Shown here in pieces: positions 18,391 to 27,310 of a DNA stretch of 64,000 nt. Below the pieces are notes generated by a model. The model had not been told where the DNA came from and searched no databases. It worked only from the letters and a program-made list of their open reading frames with translations. Source of the DNA: Caldilineae bacterium (GTDB lineage Bacteria; Chloroflexota; Anaerolineae; JAAEKA01); assembly GCA_020634555.1 (NCBI GenBank), contig JACKBK010000016.1:1-64000 (forward strand). The letters run 5' to 3'. Position numbers and translations under genes: made by a program. Numbering within the stretch: the stretch's first letter is position 1; each line of letters begins with the position of its first letter.

Positions 18391-18458
18391 ATTCCCGCGA
18401 AGACGGGAAACTATACCTTGCAAACCTGGAGTCACGCCTGTACGGAATGACGGGTTAG
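18391..18458 (+). repeat. Dispersed ATTCCCG/CGGGAAT-type repeat
   Basis: A small hairpin (TTCCCG/CGGGAA at 18392-18409) and flanking sequence resemble the paired hairpins at 47334-47396. The repeat runs up to the ribosome binding site of the C25 protease gene and creates a spurious N-terminal extension of that frame. Otherwise 18122-18484 shows no gene. Confidence 0.5.
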
Positions 18459-18484
18459 CAGTTACTACATCCGAGGAGTATGAC

Positions 18485-21400
18485 ATGTTGCGAACTATAC
18501 TACCGCGTGTTGGCGCACTGCTTGTTGTTGTACTAGGAATCTTACCCGGCGCACCGGTCCTGGCTGCCGGTACCGGCAACCAGGGACCAGACCTTGGCGG
18601 GTTGGTCGTTCAGCCGCTGGACGATGGCGTCACGTTGCACCTGGCAACACCAGACTATCGGTTGCAGGATGTTGAGCGAGATGGCCAGATGTACCAGGAG
18701 ATCGCACTGGACGCCGAGGACTGGTGGCCGGTAGGCGAACCCGGTTCACCGCAGTTGCCGGAGCGCAGCGTGATGTTGGCTGTGCCGCCGAGCGGGCAGG
18801 TCATCGTCGAAAGCGTCGAAAGCGGCAACGCCGCGGCTGTGTCCGGCGTTTCCTTGCAGCCCGCGCCGAATGTCACCCTGGTTGACGACGCCTTGCAAAG
18901 CCACTGGTCTGCCAATCGGGCAGCCTATGCCGTCGATGCGTGGCAGCCAGCCAGCACTGTTGAGATCGTCGAGGAGGGCTGGCTGCGCGGCGTTCGTTTC
19001 GTGCGCGTGGCGCTGCGGCCTTTTCAGGTCAACCCGGCCCAAAACAGCCTGCGCGTCAACGAGAGCCTGACAGTGCATCTTCGTTTCGAACAGCCGGTGA
19101 ACGAGCATCCCGCTTCGGCGGACCCACTCTACGCGCCGGTGTTCCAGTCAACATTCGCCAACTACAGCCAGGCGGCCCAGTGGCAGACCGCGCCGGACAG
19201 ACTGGAACGCCAGCCGCTCGTCGGTGAACCCTGGCTAAAAGTGACAACCGATCACGATGGGCTGTACCGGGTTACCTATAACGACTTTCTGGCGGCCGGC
19301 TATACACCTGCAACGCTCGCGACCATCGTTCCCGCCAGCTTCCGACTCCTGGACGAGGGCATTGAGCAAGCCATCTTTGTGAACGGCCAGGCCAACGGTG
19401 TGTTCGACCCCGGCGACTATGTGCTCTTCTATGCGAGACGCAACCAGGCGCCCCACAGCAACGACAACAACGTCTACTGGTTGACCTGGGGCGGGGCCAA
19501 CGGCCTGCGCATGGCCACGCAAAACGTGACAGCGGGCAGCGCTCCCTTCGCCACCACATTGCTGACCACTGCCCACGCCGAGGAGAATCTGGAATACCGC
19601 GCCCAGCGCCCCTTTACTAACTGGCTGCAGCCGGCATTGTACGACCATTGGTATTGGAGTTATCTCTCGACCAGCATGACCGTAACGCTGGACGATCTGA
19701 ACGTCGATACTGATTCCACGGTTGCGCCGGTGGCATCGGTCTGGCTGGCGGGGAACAAGGAGCTGTCGAGTGACTACGCGTTGTCGCTGCAACTGAATGA
19801 CCAACCACAAGTGACGATGAGTTGGAGCGGCCAGCAGGTGCTCAGCGGCCAGCAGGCGTTGCCCGCAGGCGTGCTGGTCAATGGAACTAACCAGATTGTC
19901 ATTGAGCCAATCAACATCTACGGTCAGTCAAACGACAACTGGACTATGTGGTTTAACTGGCTGGATTTGACCTATCCCTACAGCGGCGTCTATCTGAAGG
20001 ACGCGGTGTTTAACAATCCGGATGCCGGGACATGGCGCTATCAAATCACGCAGGCGCCATCGGCCACGCCGTGGATTCTCAACATCGCCAATCCGGCGTC
20101 TCCCAAGCTGCTGACCAACGTCAGTTCAACGGGTTCAAGCGGAACATACACGCTGACCTGGCAGCAAGCCACCACAGCCAGCGACCGCTTCGTCGTGGTT
20201 CCTGACAGCACTGTGCGTTCACCACAGGCCGTCGAGACCTACAACGATGCTGGCCTGCTCGACACCGATCAACAGGTGGACTACTTGTTCATCGGCCATG
20301 CCAGCCTGCTGCCGACGATCCAGCCACTGGTGGATGCGCGTGTCGCCGATGGATACTCGGTCAAAGTGGTCGACGTGCAGGATGTGTACGACGACTTCTC
20401 CGACGGTTCGCTCTCGGCTGAGGCCATCAAGGACTATCTCACTTACGTCTACACCAGCTATCAGTGGCCCGCGCCGGCCTTTGTGCTGCTGGTTGGAGAC
20501 GGCACTGTTGACCCGCGCAACTATCAATTCGGCCTCTACGGACACCAGAATCTGGTGCCGCCCTACGTTGGCGGCTACGATGCGTGGGGCGGTGTGTCGA
20601 TCTCCGACAACGCGATGACGTTCATCCAGGGTGACGACCTGCTGGGCGAGATGATCATCAGCCGGCTGCCGGTCAACTCGCCGGCCGAGGCGCAGGTAGT
20701 TGTGGACAAGATACTGAACTACACCGCCGACTTCCCGCCCGACCGGGCCACAAGCACGCTCTGGATAGCAGACAACCCTGACAACGACAATCCTCTGTAC
20801 GGCACGCAGTTCCACATGGCGGCCGACGAGACGATCGCTGAACTGGCTCCTGGTCTCACGTTTGACAAGATGTACTACTGCAACCCCGCCGTCAACAACT
20901 GTCCGCCCGACCCGTCCTATTATACCGACGTGGAGGCGGCGCGGGATGCCATCAAGGCCAAGATCTCCCAGGGGCACTCGTTGCTGTACTTCACCGGCCA
21001 CGGCAGCTATACCACCTGGGCACACGAACTGCTCTTCCGCAGCTACCCGAACTGGGTCGATCCTCTTTCCAACGGCCCTGCGTTGCCGTTCCTGCTGATT
21101 TCCTCCTGCACAAATGGCTTTTTTGCCGACGCGCGCTACAACGCCATCGATGAAGTGCTGCTGCGCACCAGCGACAAGGGTACAATCGGCGGCTTCACAG
21201 GCGTGACCTTTGATACACTGCCGGCGCAGACGCATCTGCTCAAGGAGTTTGTCCATGTGGCGATGCAAGAAGGGATGACGCAGGTCGGCGTCGCGGCGGC
21301 TGTTGCCCGGGGGCGATCCTATGCTGAGTTGCCCTACCCGGAAAACCAGCGTGTCGCGGTCGGCCACGGGTTGAGCGGCGATCCGGCGCTGGTGCTCGTC

Positions 21401-21598
21401 CAGCCACCACCGTGCGCCGAGGGCGACCTGGACTGCGACGGCGACATCGACATCGTCGACGTGCAGCGGGTCGCGGCAGCCTGGAACACCCAGGCATGGG
21501 GTTCCGGCTACAACCCGCGCGCCGACCTGGTTCCCAACGGCCGCATCGAGGTTGACGACATCCAGGCAGCCGCAGAACTCTGGCAAACGCTGCCGTAA
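18485..21598 (+). CDS. Secreted C25 (gingipain-type) cysteine peptidase with C-terminal dockerin-like repeats
   Basis: 1037-aa exported protein. A signal peptide covers ~1-30 (ending near PVLAAG), a C25-type propeptide lies around 40-260, and the peptidase domain is C-terminal to residue ~600. Catalytic His839 is in FTGHGSYTTW and Cys875 in ISSCTNGFF, with the usual family spacing. The last ~55 residues contain two calcium-binding dockerin-like loops (GDLDCDGDIDIVDVQ and a second around NGRIEVDDIQ). The start at 18485 is chosen for GAGGAG at 18473-18478 and the signal peptide. It is followed after 25 bp by three glycosyltransferase genes. Confidence 0.9.
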   Translation: MLRTILPRVGALLVVVLGILPGAPVLAAGTGNQGPDLGGLVVQPLDDGVTLHLATPDYRLQDVERDGQMYQEIALDAEDWWPVGEPGSPQLPERSVMLAVPPSGQVIVESVESGNAAAVSGVSLQPAPNVTLVDDALQSHWSANRAAYAVDAWQPASTVEIVEEGWLRGVRFVRVALRPFQVNPAQNSLRVNESLTVHLRFEQPVNEHPASADPLYAPVFQSTFANYSQAAQWQTAPDRLERQPLVGEPWLKVTTDHDGLYRVTYNDFLAAGYTPATLATIVPASFRLLDEGIEQAIFVNGQANGVFDPGDYVLFYARRNQAPHSNDNNVYWLTWGGANGLRMATQNVTAGSAPFATTLLTTAHAEENLEYRAQRPFTNWLQPALYDHWYWSYLSTSMTVTLDDLNVDTDSTVAPVASVWLAGNKELSSDYALSLQLNDQPQVTMSWSGQQVLSGQQALPAGVLVNGTNQIVIEPINIYGQSNDNWTMWFNWLDLTYPYSGVYLKDAVFNNPDAGTWRYQITQAPSATPWILNIANPASPKLLTNVSSTGSSGTYTLTWQQATTASDRFVVVPDSTVRSPQAVETYNDAGLLDTDQQVDYLFIGHASLLPTIQPLVDARVADGYSVKVVDVQDVYDDFSDGSLSAEAIKDYLTYVYTSYQWPAPAFVLLVGDGTVDPRNYQFGLYGHQNLVPPYVGGYDAWGGVSISDNAMTFIQGDDLLGEMIISRLPVNSPAEAQVVVDKILNYTADFPPDRATSTLWIADNPDNDNPLYGTQFHMAADETIAELAPGLTFDKMYYCNPAVNNCPPDPSYYTDVEAARDAIKAKISQGHSLLYFTGHGSYTTWAHELLFRSYPNWVDPLSNGPALPFLLISSCTNGFFADARYNAIDEVLLRTSDKGTIGGFTGVTFDTLPAQTHLLKEFVHVAMQEGMTQVGVAAAVARGRSYAELPYPENQRVAVGHGLSGDPALVLVQPPPCAEGDLDCDGDIDIVDVQRVAAAWNTQAWGSGYNPRADLVPNGRIEVDDIQAAAELWQTLP

Positions 21599-21623
21599 AG
21601 CCGCCAGCACGGATCATCGCACC

Positions 21624-22862
21624 ATGACAGCCCGGCGCGTCCTCTTCATCGATCTTGCGCCGGCCGCGGGCGGCTCAGTGGTGAGCCTCTACCACCTGGC
21701 CAGCCATCTGGATACGGCGCAATACGAGCCTGCCATTGTGTTGTCCCGACAAAACCCCTTCGATCGCTTTGCCACCGCGGGCATCCCGTCTGTGCGCGTG
21801 CAGACGCCGCAGTGGCAGCAGCAGCAGCCCGGCGCTGTGTCTACCATGCGCGCCGGCCGGCTGGGTGAAGCCATGCGGCGCGGCCGGCTGGCAGGTCCAT
21901 GGCATTTCGCGGGCGATTTACGGCGCTACCGCAACGACGTGCTGCCGCTGGTCGGACCTATCGCGGCTGCCATCGAACGTTTCCGGCCAGCTATCGTGCA
22001 TCTCAACGACAACGTATCGCTCTCCCGGCCTGGCGTGAGAGCCGCCTGGCGAACCGGCCGGCCAGCCATCTGTCATTGCCGCTCCTTCGATCCGCCGGTC
22101 ACGCTGGATCGCTGGCTGTTGGCGCCGCGGCTGGCCGGGCTGATCTTCATCTCCCAGGCTGTGGCGCAACAGCAAACGGCTGCACTGAGGACTCATATCG
22201 ATTCACGTGTGATCGCCAACGCTGTAGATCTGGCTGAGTTCGACGTACCGAGCGACGCCAGCGCCCTGCGCGCCGAGCTTGGTGTGCCGCTCGATGCGCC
22301 GCTGATTGGCTCGCTGGGCCGCATCACGGCGTGGAAAGGGCAACACATCTTCATCGACGCACTGGCGCGGGTGAGCCAACAGCATCCGGGTGTCCATGGC
22401 GTGGTGGTAGGTGCGCCCGATCAAAGCGACGGAACCGCGTATGCCGAGTCGTTGCGTCGCCAGGCCCAAAAGAACGGGCTGGCGGAGCGGCTGCACTTCA
22501 CCGGCCCGCGGCGCGACGTGCCACAGATCCTGGCCTCGCTGGACATTCTTGTGCACAGCGCGGTGCGCCCCGAGCCGTTTGGCCGGGTGATCATCGAAGG
22601 CATGGCGGCCCGTCGCCCGGTGGTTGCCAGCGCATCCGGCGGCGCCACTGAGATCATCACCAACGGCGAGACCGGCCTGTTGACGCCGCCCGGCGATGCC
22701 GCGGCGCTGGCAACTGCGCTTGACCGGCTGCTACGCGACCCTGCCGGCCGCGGCCAGCTGGCCGCGGCCGGCAGGCGGCTGGTCGAGAATCGCTATCAGA
22801 TCGGAACGCAGGTCGCCGCCGTGCAAGACTTCTACGACGAGATTCTGGCAGGTCAATTCTGA
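21624..22862 (+). CDS. GT4-family glycosyltransferase
   Basis: 412-aa cytoplasmic GT-B glycosyltransferase. The C-terminal half holds GRITAWKGQHIFIDAL (nucleotide-sugar domain start) and the donor-binding PEPFGRVIIEGMA motif with the conserved E-x7-E acid pair. The ATG at 21624 is preferred because the extra 24 residues of the longer frame would overlap the upstream protease gene. The stop overlaps the next start (TGATG). Sugar donor and acceptor are unknown; the three-gene run suggests exopolysaccharide or protein/lipid glycosylation. Confidence 0.9.
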   Translation: MTARRVLFIDLAPAAGGSVVSLYHLASHLDTAQYEPAIVLSRQNPFDRFATAGIPSVRVQTPQWQQQQPGAVSTMRAGRLGEAMRRGRLAGPWHFAGDLRRYRNDVLPLVGPIAAAIERFRPAIVHLNDNVSLSRPGVRAAWRTGRPAICHCRSFDPPVTLDRWLLAPRLAGLIFISQAVAQQQTAALRTHIDSRVIANAVDLAEFDVPSDASALRAELGVPLDAPLIGSLGRITAWKGQHIFIDALARVSQQHPGVHGVVVGAPDQSDGTAYAESLRRQAQKNGLAERLHFTGPRRDVPQILASLDILVHSAVRPEPFGRVIIEGMAARRPVVASASGGATEIITNGETGLLTPPGDAAALATALDRLLRDPAGRGQLAAAGRRLVENRYQIGTQVAAVQDFYDEILAGQF

Positions 22863-24028
22863 TGCGGGTTGCGCTGCTTGGCCCTTATTCGGGCGATCTC
22901 AGCCGGGTGGGCGGCGGGCCGGAGGCAGTCGTCGTGCAACTGGCGCATGGCCTCCGGCGCGCCGGCGTCGAGGTGCATGTCGTCACCCTGGATTTCACCG
23001 GCCAGCAGGCAACTGACATCACCGCGGAGGCAGAGGGCGTCACCGTACACCGGCTGCGCTTGCGGCGGTTGCCGCGCTGGACCGGCGTGCGCATCAACGC
23101 ACGTTCACTGGCGCGCCGGCTGCGAACGATAGCGCCTGATGTTGCCCACGCCCACAGCGCCGGCACCTTTGCCGACGGCGCGCTGGGCAGCGGGTTGCCG
23201 GCCGTTATCACCGTTCACGGCGTCATCGAACAAGAGGCGGCAGTGGTTCGCCAGCGCGGTATCTCCTGGCGCGAGGACGTCGCCTGGCGCTATGAGGCGT
23301 GGTACGAGCGGCATTGCCTGCGCCGTTCCCGCGACGTGATCGCCATCAGCCCATACGTGGCCGACTTCTATCGCGGGCTGACCGATGCTCGCATGTCCCT
23401 GGTGGAGAATCCGGTCGCGCGAGCCTATTTTGACCTGCCCGACCAGGCGCAGGCAGCTACGATTCTGTGCGCGGCGCGGGTTATTCACCGCAAAAACGTG
23501 CTGGGGTTGTTGCACGCTTTTGCGCGGCTGCGGCAACAGATGCCCGAGGCGCGCTTGCGGCTGGCCGGTGAAACGACATCAGAACCGTCATACGCGGAAC
23601 AATGCAGGCAGTTTGTCGCTGCAAACGGATTGGATAACGCCGTTGACTTTCTAGGCTGGCTGGACGAGACGGCGCTGCGAGCGGAATACAGCCGCTGCCG
23701 CGCGCTGGCCTTGCTGTCCTGGCAGGAAACTGCGCCGGTGGCCATCGAGCAGGCCATGGCGGCCGGCAAGCCGGTGGTCGCCAGCGATGTCGGCGGCGTT
23801 CGCTATCTGGTGGAGGATGGCGCTACCGGTTATGTGGTGCAAGCGGACGATTCGGCGGGCCAGGCAACAGCTTTGCAGCGCGTCCTGGCAGACGACATGC
23901 TGCGCCGTTCGATGGGAGCTGCTGCACGAGGCGCAGCGCTCGCCCGCTTCCATCCCGACCAGGTGACCGCACAAACCCTGGCTGTCTACGAGCAAGCGAT
24001 TGCAAGCCAGAGATCAAGCCAGTCGTAG
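22862..24028 (+). CDS. GT4-family glycosyltransferase
   Basis: 388-aa GT-B enzyme, second of three consecutive glycosyltransferases. The N-terminal Rossmann domain opens with LLGPYSGDLSRVGGG. The C-terminal domain has AARVIHRKNVLGLLHAF and the QETAPVAIEQAMAAG donor motif. It begins in the stop codon of the preceding gene (TGATG), so the two are very likely co-translated. Confidence 0.9.
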   Translation: MRVALLGPYSGDLSRVGGGPEAVVVQLAHGLRRAGVEVHVVTLDFTGQQATDITAEAEGVTVHRLRLRRLPRWTGVRINARSLARRLRTIAPDVAHAHSAGTFADGALGSGLPAVITVHGVIEQEAAVVRQRGISWREDVAWRYEAWYERHCLRRSRDVIAISPYVADFYRGLTDARMSLVENPVARAYFDLPDQAQAATILCAARVIHRKNVLGLLHAFARLRQQMPEARLRLAGETTSEPSYAEQCRQFVAANGLDNAVDFLGWLDETALRAEYSRCRALALLSWQETAPVAIEQAMAAGKPVVASDVGGVRYLVEDGATGYVVQADDSAGQATALQRVLADDMLRRSMGAAARGAALARFHPDQVTAQTLAVYEQAIASQRSSQS

Positions 24029-24039
24029 ATTTTGTGACC

Positions 24040-25227
24040 ATGACTGCACCAACAACTCCGCCATTGCGCGTTGCCCTGCTTTGCCACTACCCTGACGACG
24101 ATGTCGCGCCGGCGGGTGGGGTGTGGTCGGTTGGGCGCAACCTGGCGGCCGGGCTGGTGAGCGCCGGCGCCGAGGTGCATGTCGTCCGCTACAAGGCTGC
24201 GTCAGACGGCGCGGCTCGCGTGCATGTCCGCGGCGTCAGTCCGTTGATTGTGCATACGGTGGAGCTGCCGCGCCGTCGCACGCAGCCGTTTCGCCGCGTC
24301 GACGCAGTGCCTGCACTTGTGGCTCGTCTGCGCGAGATCCGCCCTGACGCCGTGACGGCCCACGAGTCGGAATACGGCCTGGCGGCGGTGCGTAGCGGAT
24401 TGCCGGCGGCGGTTACTATTCATGGTATGCCGCGCCAGGAGTTTCGCGCGTTTCGCTGGCAAAACCGGCTGGACCTGGCGGTGACGCTGTGGCAGGATTG
24501 GCAGATGGTGCGGCGGGCGCAGGACATCGTAGCCATCAACGACTATGCCATCGGCCAGTATCGCGGCCGAACCAACGCCCGCTTTCACCGCATCAACATC
24601 CCCATCGGTGAGGTGTTCTTCACGGCGCCGCCGCGCGAGCCTGATCCCCACAGCGTGCTGATGGTTGAAGGAATGAACGAACGAAAAGATCCTATCACCA
24701 TGATTCGAGCCATCGCACAGGTGCGGCAGCGTATTCCCGACGCCCGGCTCGACATCGCCGGCCGCTTACCAGCCGGCCCTTACGGTGAGAAAGTGCGCGA
24801 GACGATCGCCGAGCTCGCGCTGGACGACTGTGTGACGTTCATCGGATTGGTTGACCAACCTGAGCTGGCCGGATTGTACGCGTCGCACGCCGCGCTGGCC
24901 CTTAGCAGCCGCCAGGAGACCTCGCCCTGTGTTATTGCCGAGGCGATGGCAGGGCGGCGGCCGGTAGTCGCTACGGATGTGGGCGGTGTGCGCGAGATGG
25001 TGTCGGAAGATGAGTCGGGCTACGTCGTGCCTGCTGGCGATCCTCAGACGTTGGCCGAACGGATCGCTGCCGTCCTGAACGACTCGCTACTCGCTCGCCG
25101 TTTTGGAGAACACGGCCGCTGGCTGGCCGAGCAACGCTACCGGCGAAATGTGATCGGCCGGCAATATGTGGAACTGCTGGAGGGACTGGCCAGGAAAAAT
25201 ACGCTTGACACACCGGCAGGAAAATGA
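24040..25227 (+). CDS. GT4-family glycosyltransferase
   Basis: 395-aa GT-B enzyme, third of the run. It shows VEGMNERKDPITMIRAIAQV in the second Rossmann domain and SSRQETSPCVIAEAMAG for donor binding. A GTG six bases upstream (24034) is an alternative start. It is separated by only 11 bp from the previous gene, and its stop overlaps the acylphosphatase start (ATGA). All three GT4 proteins share about the same length and may act sequentially on one glycan. Confidence 0.9.
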   Translation: MTAPTTPPLRVALLCHYPDDDVAPAGGVWSVGRNLAAGLVSAGAEVHVVRYKAASDGAARVHVRGVSPLIVHTVELPRRRTQPFRRVDAVPALVARLREIRPDAVTAHESEYGLAAVRSGLPAAVTIHGMPRQEFRAFRWQNRLDLAVTLWQDWQMVRRAQDIVAINDYAIGQYRGRTNARFHRINIPIGEVFFTAPPREPDPHSVLMVEGMNERKDPITMIRAIAQVRQRIPDARLDIAGRLPAGPYGEKVRETIAELALDDCVTFIGLVDQPELAGLYASHAALALSSRQETSPCVIAEAMAGRRPVVATDVGGVREMVSEDESGYVVPAGDPQTLAERIAAVLNDSLLARRFGEHGRWLAEQRYRRNVIGRQYVELLEGLARKNTLDTPAGK

Positions 25228-25520
25228 TAAAACGAAGGACAATGAGCAACGTCAGAGCCCACGTTTTTGTCGGTGGCCGCGTCCAGGGCGTATTCTTTCG
25301 TGGCTATACCCAGCGACGCGCCAACGCGCTGGGCGTGGCCGGCTGGGTGCGCAACCTGCCGGATGGGCAGGTTGAAGCCGTGTTCGAGGGCGACGAAGCA
25401 AAAGTCAACGAAATGATCGCGTGGTGCCGCCAGGGACCGCCCAACGCATGGGTCACAGGCGCTGACGTGCGCTACGAGCCGTATACCGGCGCCTTTCTCA
25501 GCTTCTCAGTCCGCTACTAA
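25224..25520 (+). CDS. acyP: Acylphosphatase
   Basis: 98 aa (92 if the ATG at 25242 is used, closer to family length). It hydrolyses acyl-phosphates such as carbamoyl phosphate or 1,3-bisphosphoglycerate. The signature VQGVFFRGYT with the phosphate-binding Arg, and GWVRNLPDGQVEAVFEG with the catalytic Asn, are complete. The ATG at 25224 overlaps the upstream glycosyltransferase stop. It is a small cytoplasmic enzyme, probably cotranscribed with pcm. Confidence 0.95.
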   Translation: MIKRRTMSNVRAHVFVGGRVQGVFFRGYTQRRANALGVAGWVRNLPDGQVEAVFEGDEAKVNEMIAWCRQGPPNAWVTGADVRYEPYTGAFLSFSVRY

Positions 25521-25524
25521 TCCC

Positions 25525-26199
25525 ATGCCTGACCGGTTTTTTCGCGCGTCACCACCCAAAGGAATGACCTTTGAGGAGCAGCGCGCCTGGATGGTTCGCA
25601 CGCAGCTTGAACGCTGGGCAGTTCGGGACAGCCGCGTGTTGCAGGCCATGGGCGCAGTGCCGCGCGAGCGGTTCGTGCCCGCCAGTGAGCGCTCGTCGGC
25701 CTACTACGACGGCGCGCTGCCGATTGGCGAGGAACAGACCATCTCGCAGCCGTATGTGGTGGCGCACATGACCGAGTTGCTGGCGCTGCAAGGCGATGAG
25801 ACCGTGCTGGAGATAGGCACCGGGTCGGGCTACCAGACGGCGGTGCTGGCCATGCTGGCCAGCCAGGTGTTCACCGTTGAGCGGATTGCCAGCCTTTCGC
25901 AGCGGGCAGCAACGATTCTGGCGGAACTGAAGATCGACAACGTCCACTTCCTCGTCGGCGACGGCAGCCTGGGCTGGCCGGAGCATGCCCCCTACGATGC
26001 CATTTTGGTCACCTGTGCTGCGCCGAAGATGCCCGCCCCCCTGCTGAAGCAGTTGTCCGACGGCGGCCGGATGGTGACACCGATCGGCCCGCGCGGCTAC
26101 CAGGATCTGGTGCGCGTGGTCAGGAAGGGCGATGCCTTTGAGGAGGAGCGGCTATCACCGGTCGCGTTCGTCCCGCTGATTGGGGAGCATGGCTGGTGA
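25525..26199 (+). CDS. pcm: Protein-L-isoaspartate O-methyltransferase
   Basis: 224 aa. SAM-dependent enzyme that methylates L-isoaspartyl residues so damaged proteins can be repaired. The family signature PRERFVP, the active-site region YDGALPIGEEQTISQPYVVA, SAM motif I VLEIGTGSGYQTAVL and the post-motif VTCAAPKMPAPLLKQL are all present. The gene lies 4 bp after acyP. Its 3' end overlaps the convergent GNAT gene by 45 bp. Confidence 0.96.
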   Translation: MPDRFFRASPPKGMTFEEQRAWMVRTQLERWAVRDSRVLQAMGAVPRERFVPASERSSAYYDGALPIGEEQTISQPYVVAHMTELLALQGDETVLEIGTGSGYQTAVLAMLASQVFTVERIASLSQRAATILAELKIDNVHFLVGDGSLGWPEHAPYDAILVTCAAPKMPAPLLKQLSDGGRMVTPIGPRGYQDLVRVVRKGDAFEEERLSPVAFVPLIGEHGW

Positions 26200-26655
26200 G
26201 TCGTCTGCACCGTCCCAGCGCATAACGATGATGCGCAGCCGGAAAACGACATGTGCCAGTATCCCGCCGATACCCGACTTTAGCCGCAGCCCGCGCGGCG
26301 CTTGCATAACGGGGATGCGGCGAAATCCGTGGGTCTCATAGTATGTCTGGCGAGCCTCGACACACTCCAGATACACCGGTGGGGCCTCCTCTGCCAGACA
26401 GGCCCGGATCAGCACCCCGCCGATGCCATACCCGCGGGTATCAGCGCGCACCCAGAGACTGCCCAGCTCGCGGGTGTCCCAATAGTGGCGCACCTGGCAC
26501 ATGCCCAGTACCTCTCCCTCAGTGGTTACGGCCAGCTTGAAGCGCCGCCAGTTCAGGCCGGTGCGATCCAGCCCCGCGTCCTTGATGGACTGCTTGATGA
26601 TCTGCGCGTCGGCTTCGCCGGCTGGGCGGATGAGAACGTCGTCCGGCAGCGTCAT
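26155..26655 (-). CDS. GNAT-family N-acetyltransferase
   Basis: 166-aa acetyl-CoA-dependent transferase. The acetyl-CoA pyrophosphate-binding region is RADTRGYGIGGVLI (R/Q-x-x-G-x-G/A). It is followed by a strand with PVYLECVEARQTYYETHGFRRI, typical of the last strand-helix of the fold. The start at 26655 overlaps the Nudix stop (ATGA). The substrate is unknown. The stop lies inside the 3' end of the convergent pcm gene. Confidence 0.88.
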   Translation of the reverse strand: MTLPDDVLIRPAGEADAQIIKQSIKDAGLDRTGLNWRRFKLAVTTEGEVLGMCQVRHYWDTRELGSLWVRADTRGYGIGGVLIRACLAEEAPPVYLECVEARQTYYETHGFRRIPVMQAPRGLRLKSGIGGILAHVVFRLRIIVMRWDGADDSPAMLPNQRDERDR

Positions 26656-27113
26656 TCTATCCGCCAATCGACCAGCTTCAGGTCGCTGTCATACTCGAAC
26701 TTCATGGCAATCGGCGCCGTCTCGTCCGCGACCACATGTGGATAGAAGATGGCGTCGGCCTGCGGGATGTCCAACGACAACACCTGGTCTTCGTCGATCC
26801 ACGCCAGGTCGCCTTCGTCGCAGCCCGTCAGATCTCCTGTGAACTCCGCGACACGATAGACGAACATCAGCCATTGCCAGTCCGGCAGCGGTGAGGTTTC
26901 GGTGACGATGATCCGCAACTCAGGTCGGCCGGCGGCCTTCAGCCCGGTCTCCTCGCGCAGCTCCCGTACGGCGCATTCGGCCGGCGACTCGTCGATCTCC
27001 ACCTTGCCGCCGGGCGCAGTCCATTGGCCCAGATTGGGCTGTTTGCGGCGGTGCATCATCAAAACCCTGCCATCGCGCGCTGCATATACCAAGGTAGCTA
27101 CTTTTCGTGCCAT
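26652..27113 (-). CDS. Nudix hydrolase (MutT-like)
   Basis: 153 aa with a complete Nudix box from GGKVEIDESPAEC to REETGL (GX5EX7REUXEEXGU), which binds Mg and hydrolyses nucleoside diphosphate-X compounds. WTAPGGKVE and an aromatic-rich core suggest a MutT/8-oxo-dGTP-type or related housekeeping enzyme, but specificity cannot be fixed. The ATG at 27113 was chosen for family length and AAAGG just upstream. It is cotranscribed with the GNAT gene. Confidence 0.9.
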   Translation of the reverse strand: MARKVATLVYAARDGRVLMMHRRKQPNLGQWTAPGGKVEIDESPAECAVRELREETGLKAAGRPELRIIVTETSPLPDWQWLMFVYRVAEFTGDLTGCDEGDLAWIDEDQVLSLDIPQADAIFYPHVVADETAPIAMKFEYDSDLKLVDWRIE

Positions 27114-27171
27114 GGGTTGCCTTTGGCCAAGTTTATGTGTCTTCTCGATATCCTGTGAAACATGAGGCGTG

Positions 27172-27177
27172 ATTATA
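27172..27177 (-). promoter_or_regulatory. Possible -10 element for Nudix-GNAT pair
   Basis: TATAAT on the minus strand, 59 bp before the ATG at 27113; the -35 region is poor. The gap 27114-27310 separates divergent genes. Confidence 0.35.
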
Positions 27178-27310
27178 CAACATGACCTGCGGTGCTGCCA
27201 GCAAAACCGCTTGCGAAGTCGGGTAAATAATGATAAAGTGTAGGGTGTTGTGATGGTCCGCCAAACATCTGAACGATCGTTGGGCCTGCCACCCATTCAA
27301 GGAGGAAACC

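Noticed and set aside
20219..21610. 463-aa open frame opposite the C25 protease
   Set aside because: Antisense to the catalytic and dockerin region; composition is that of a shadow frame.
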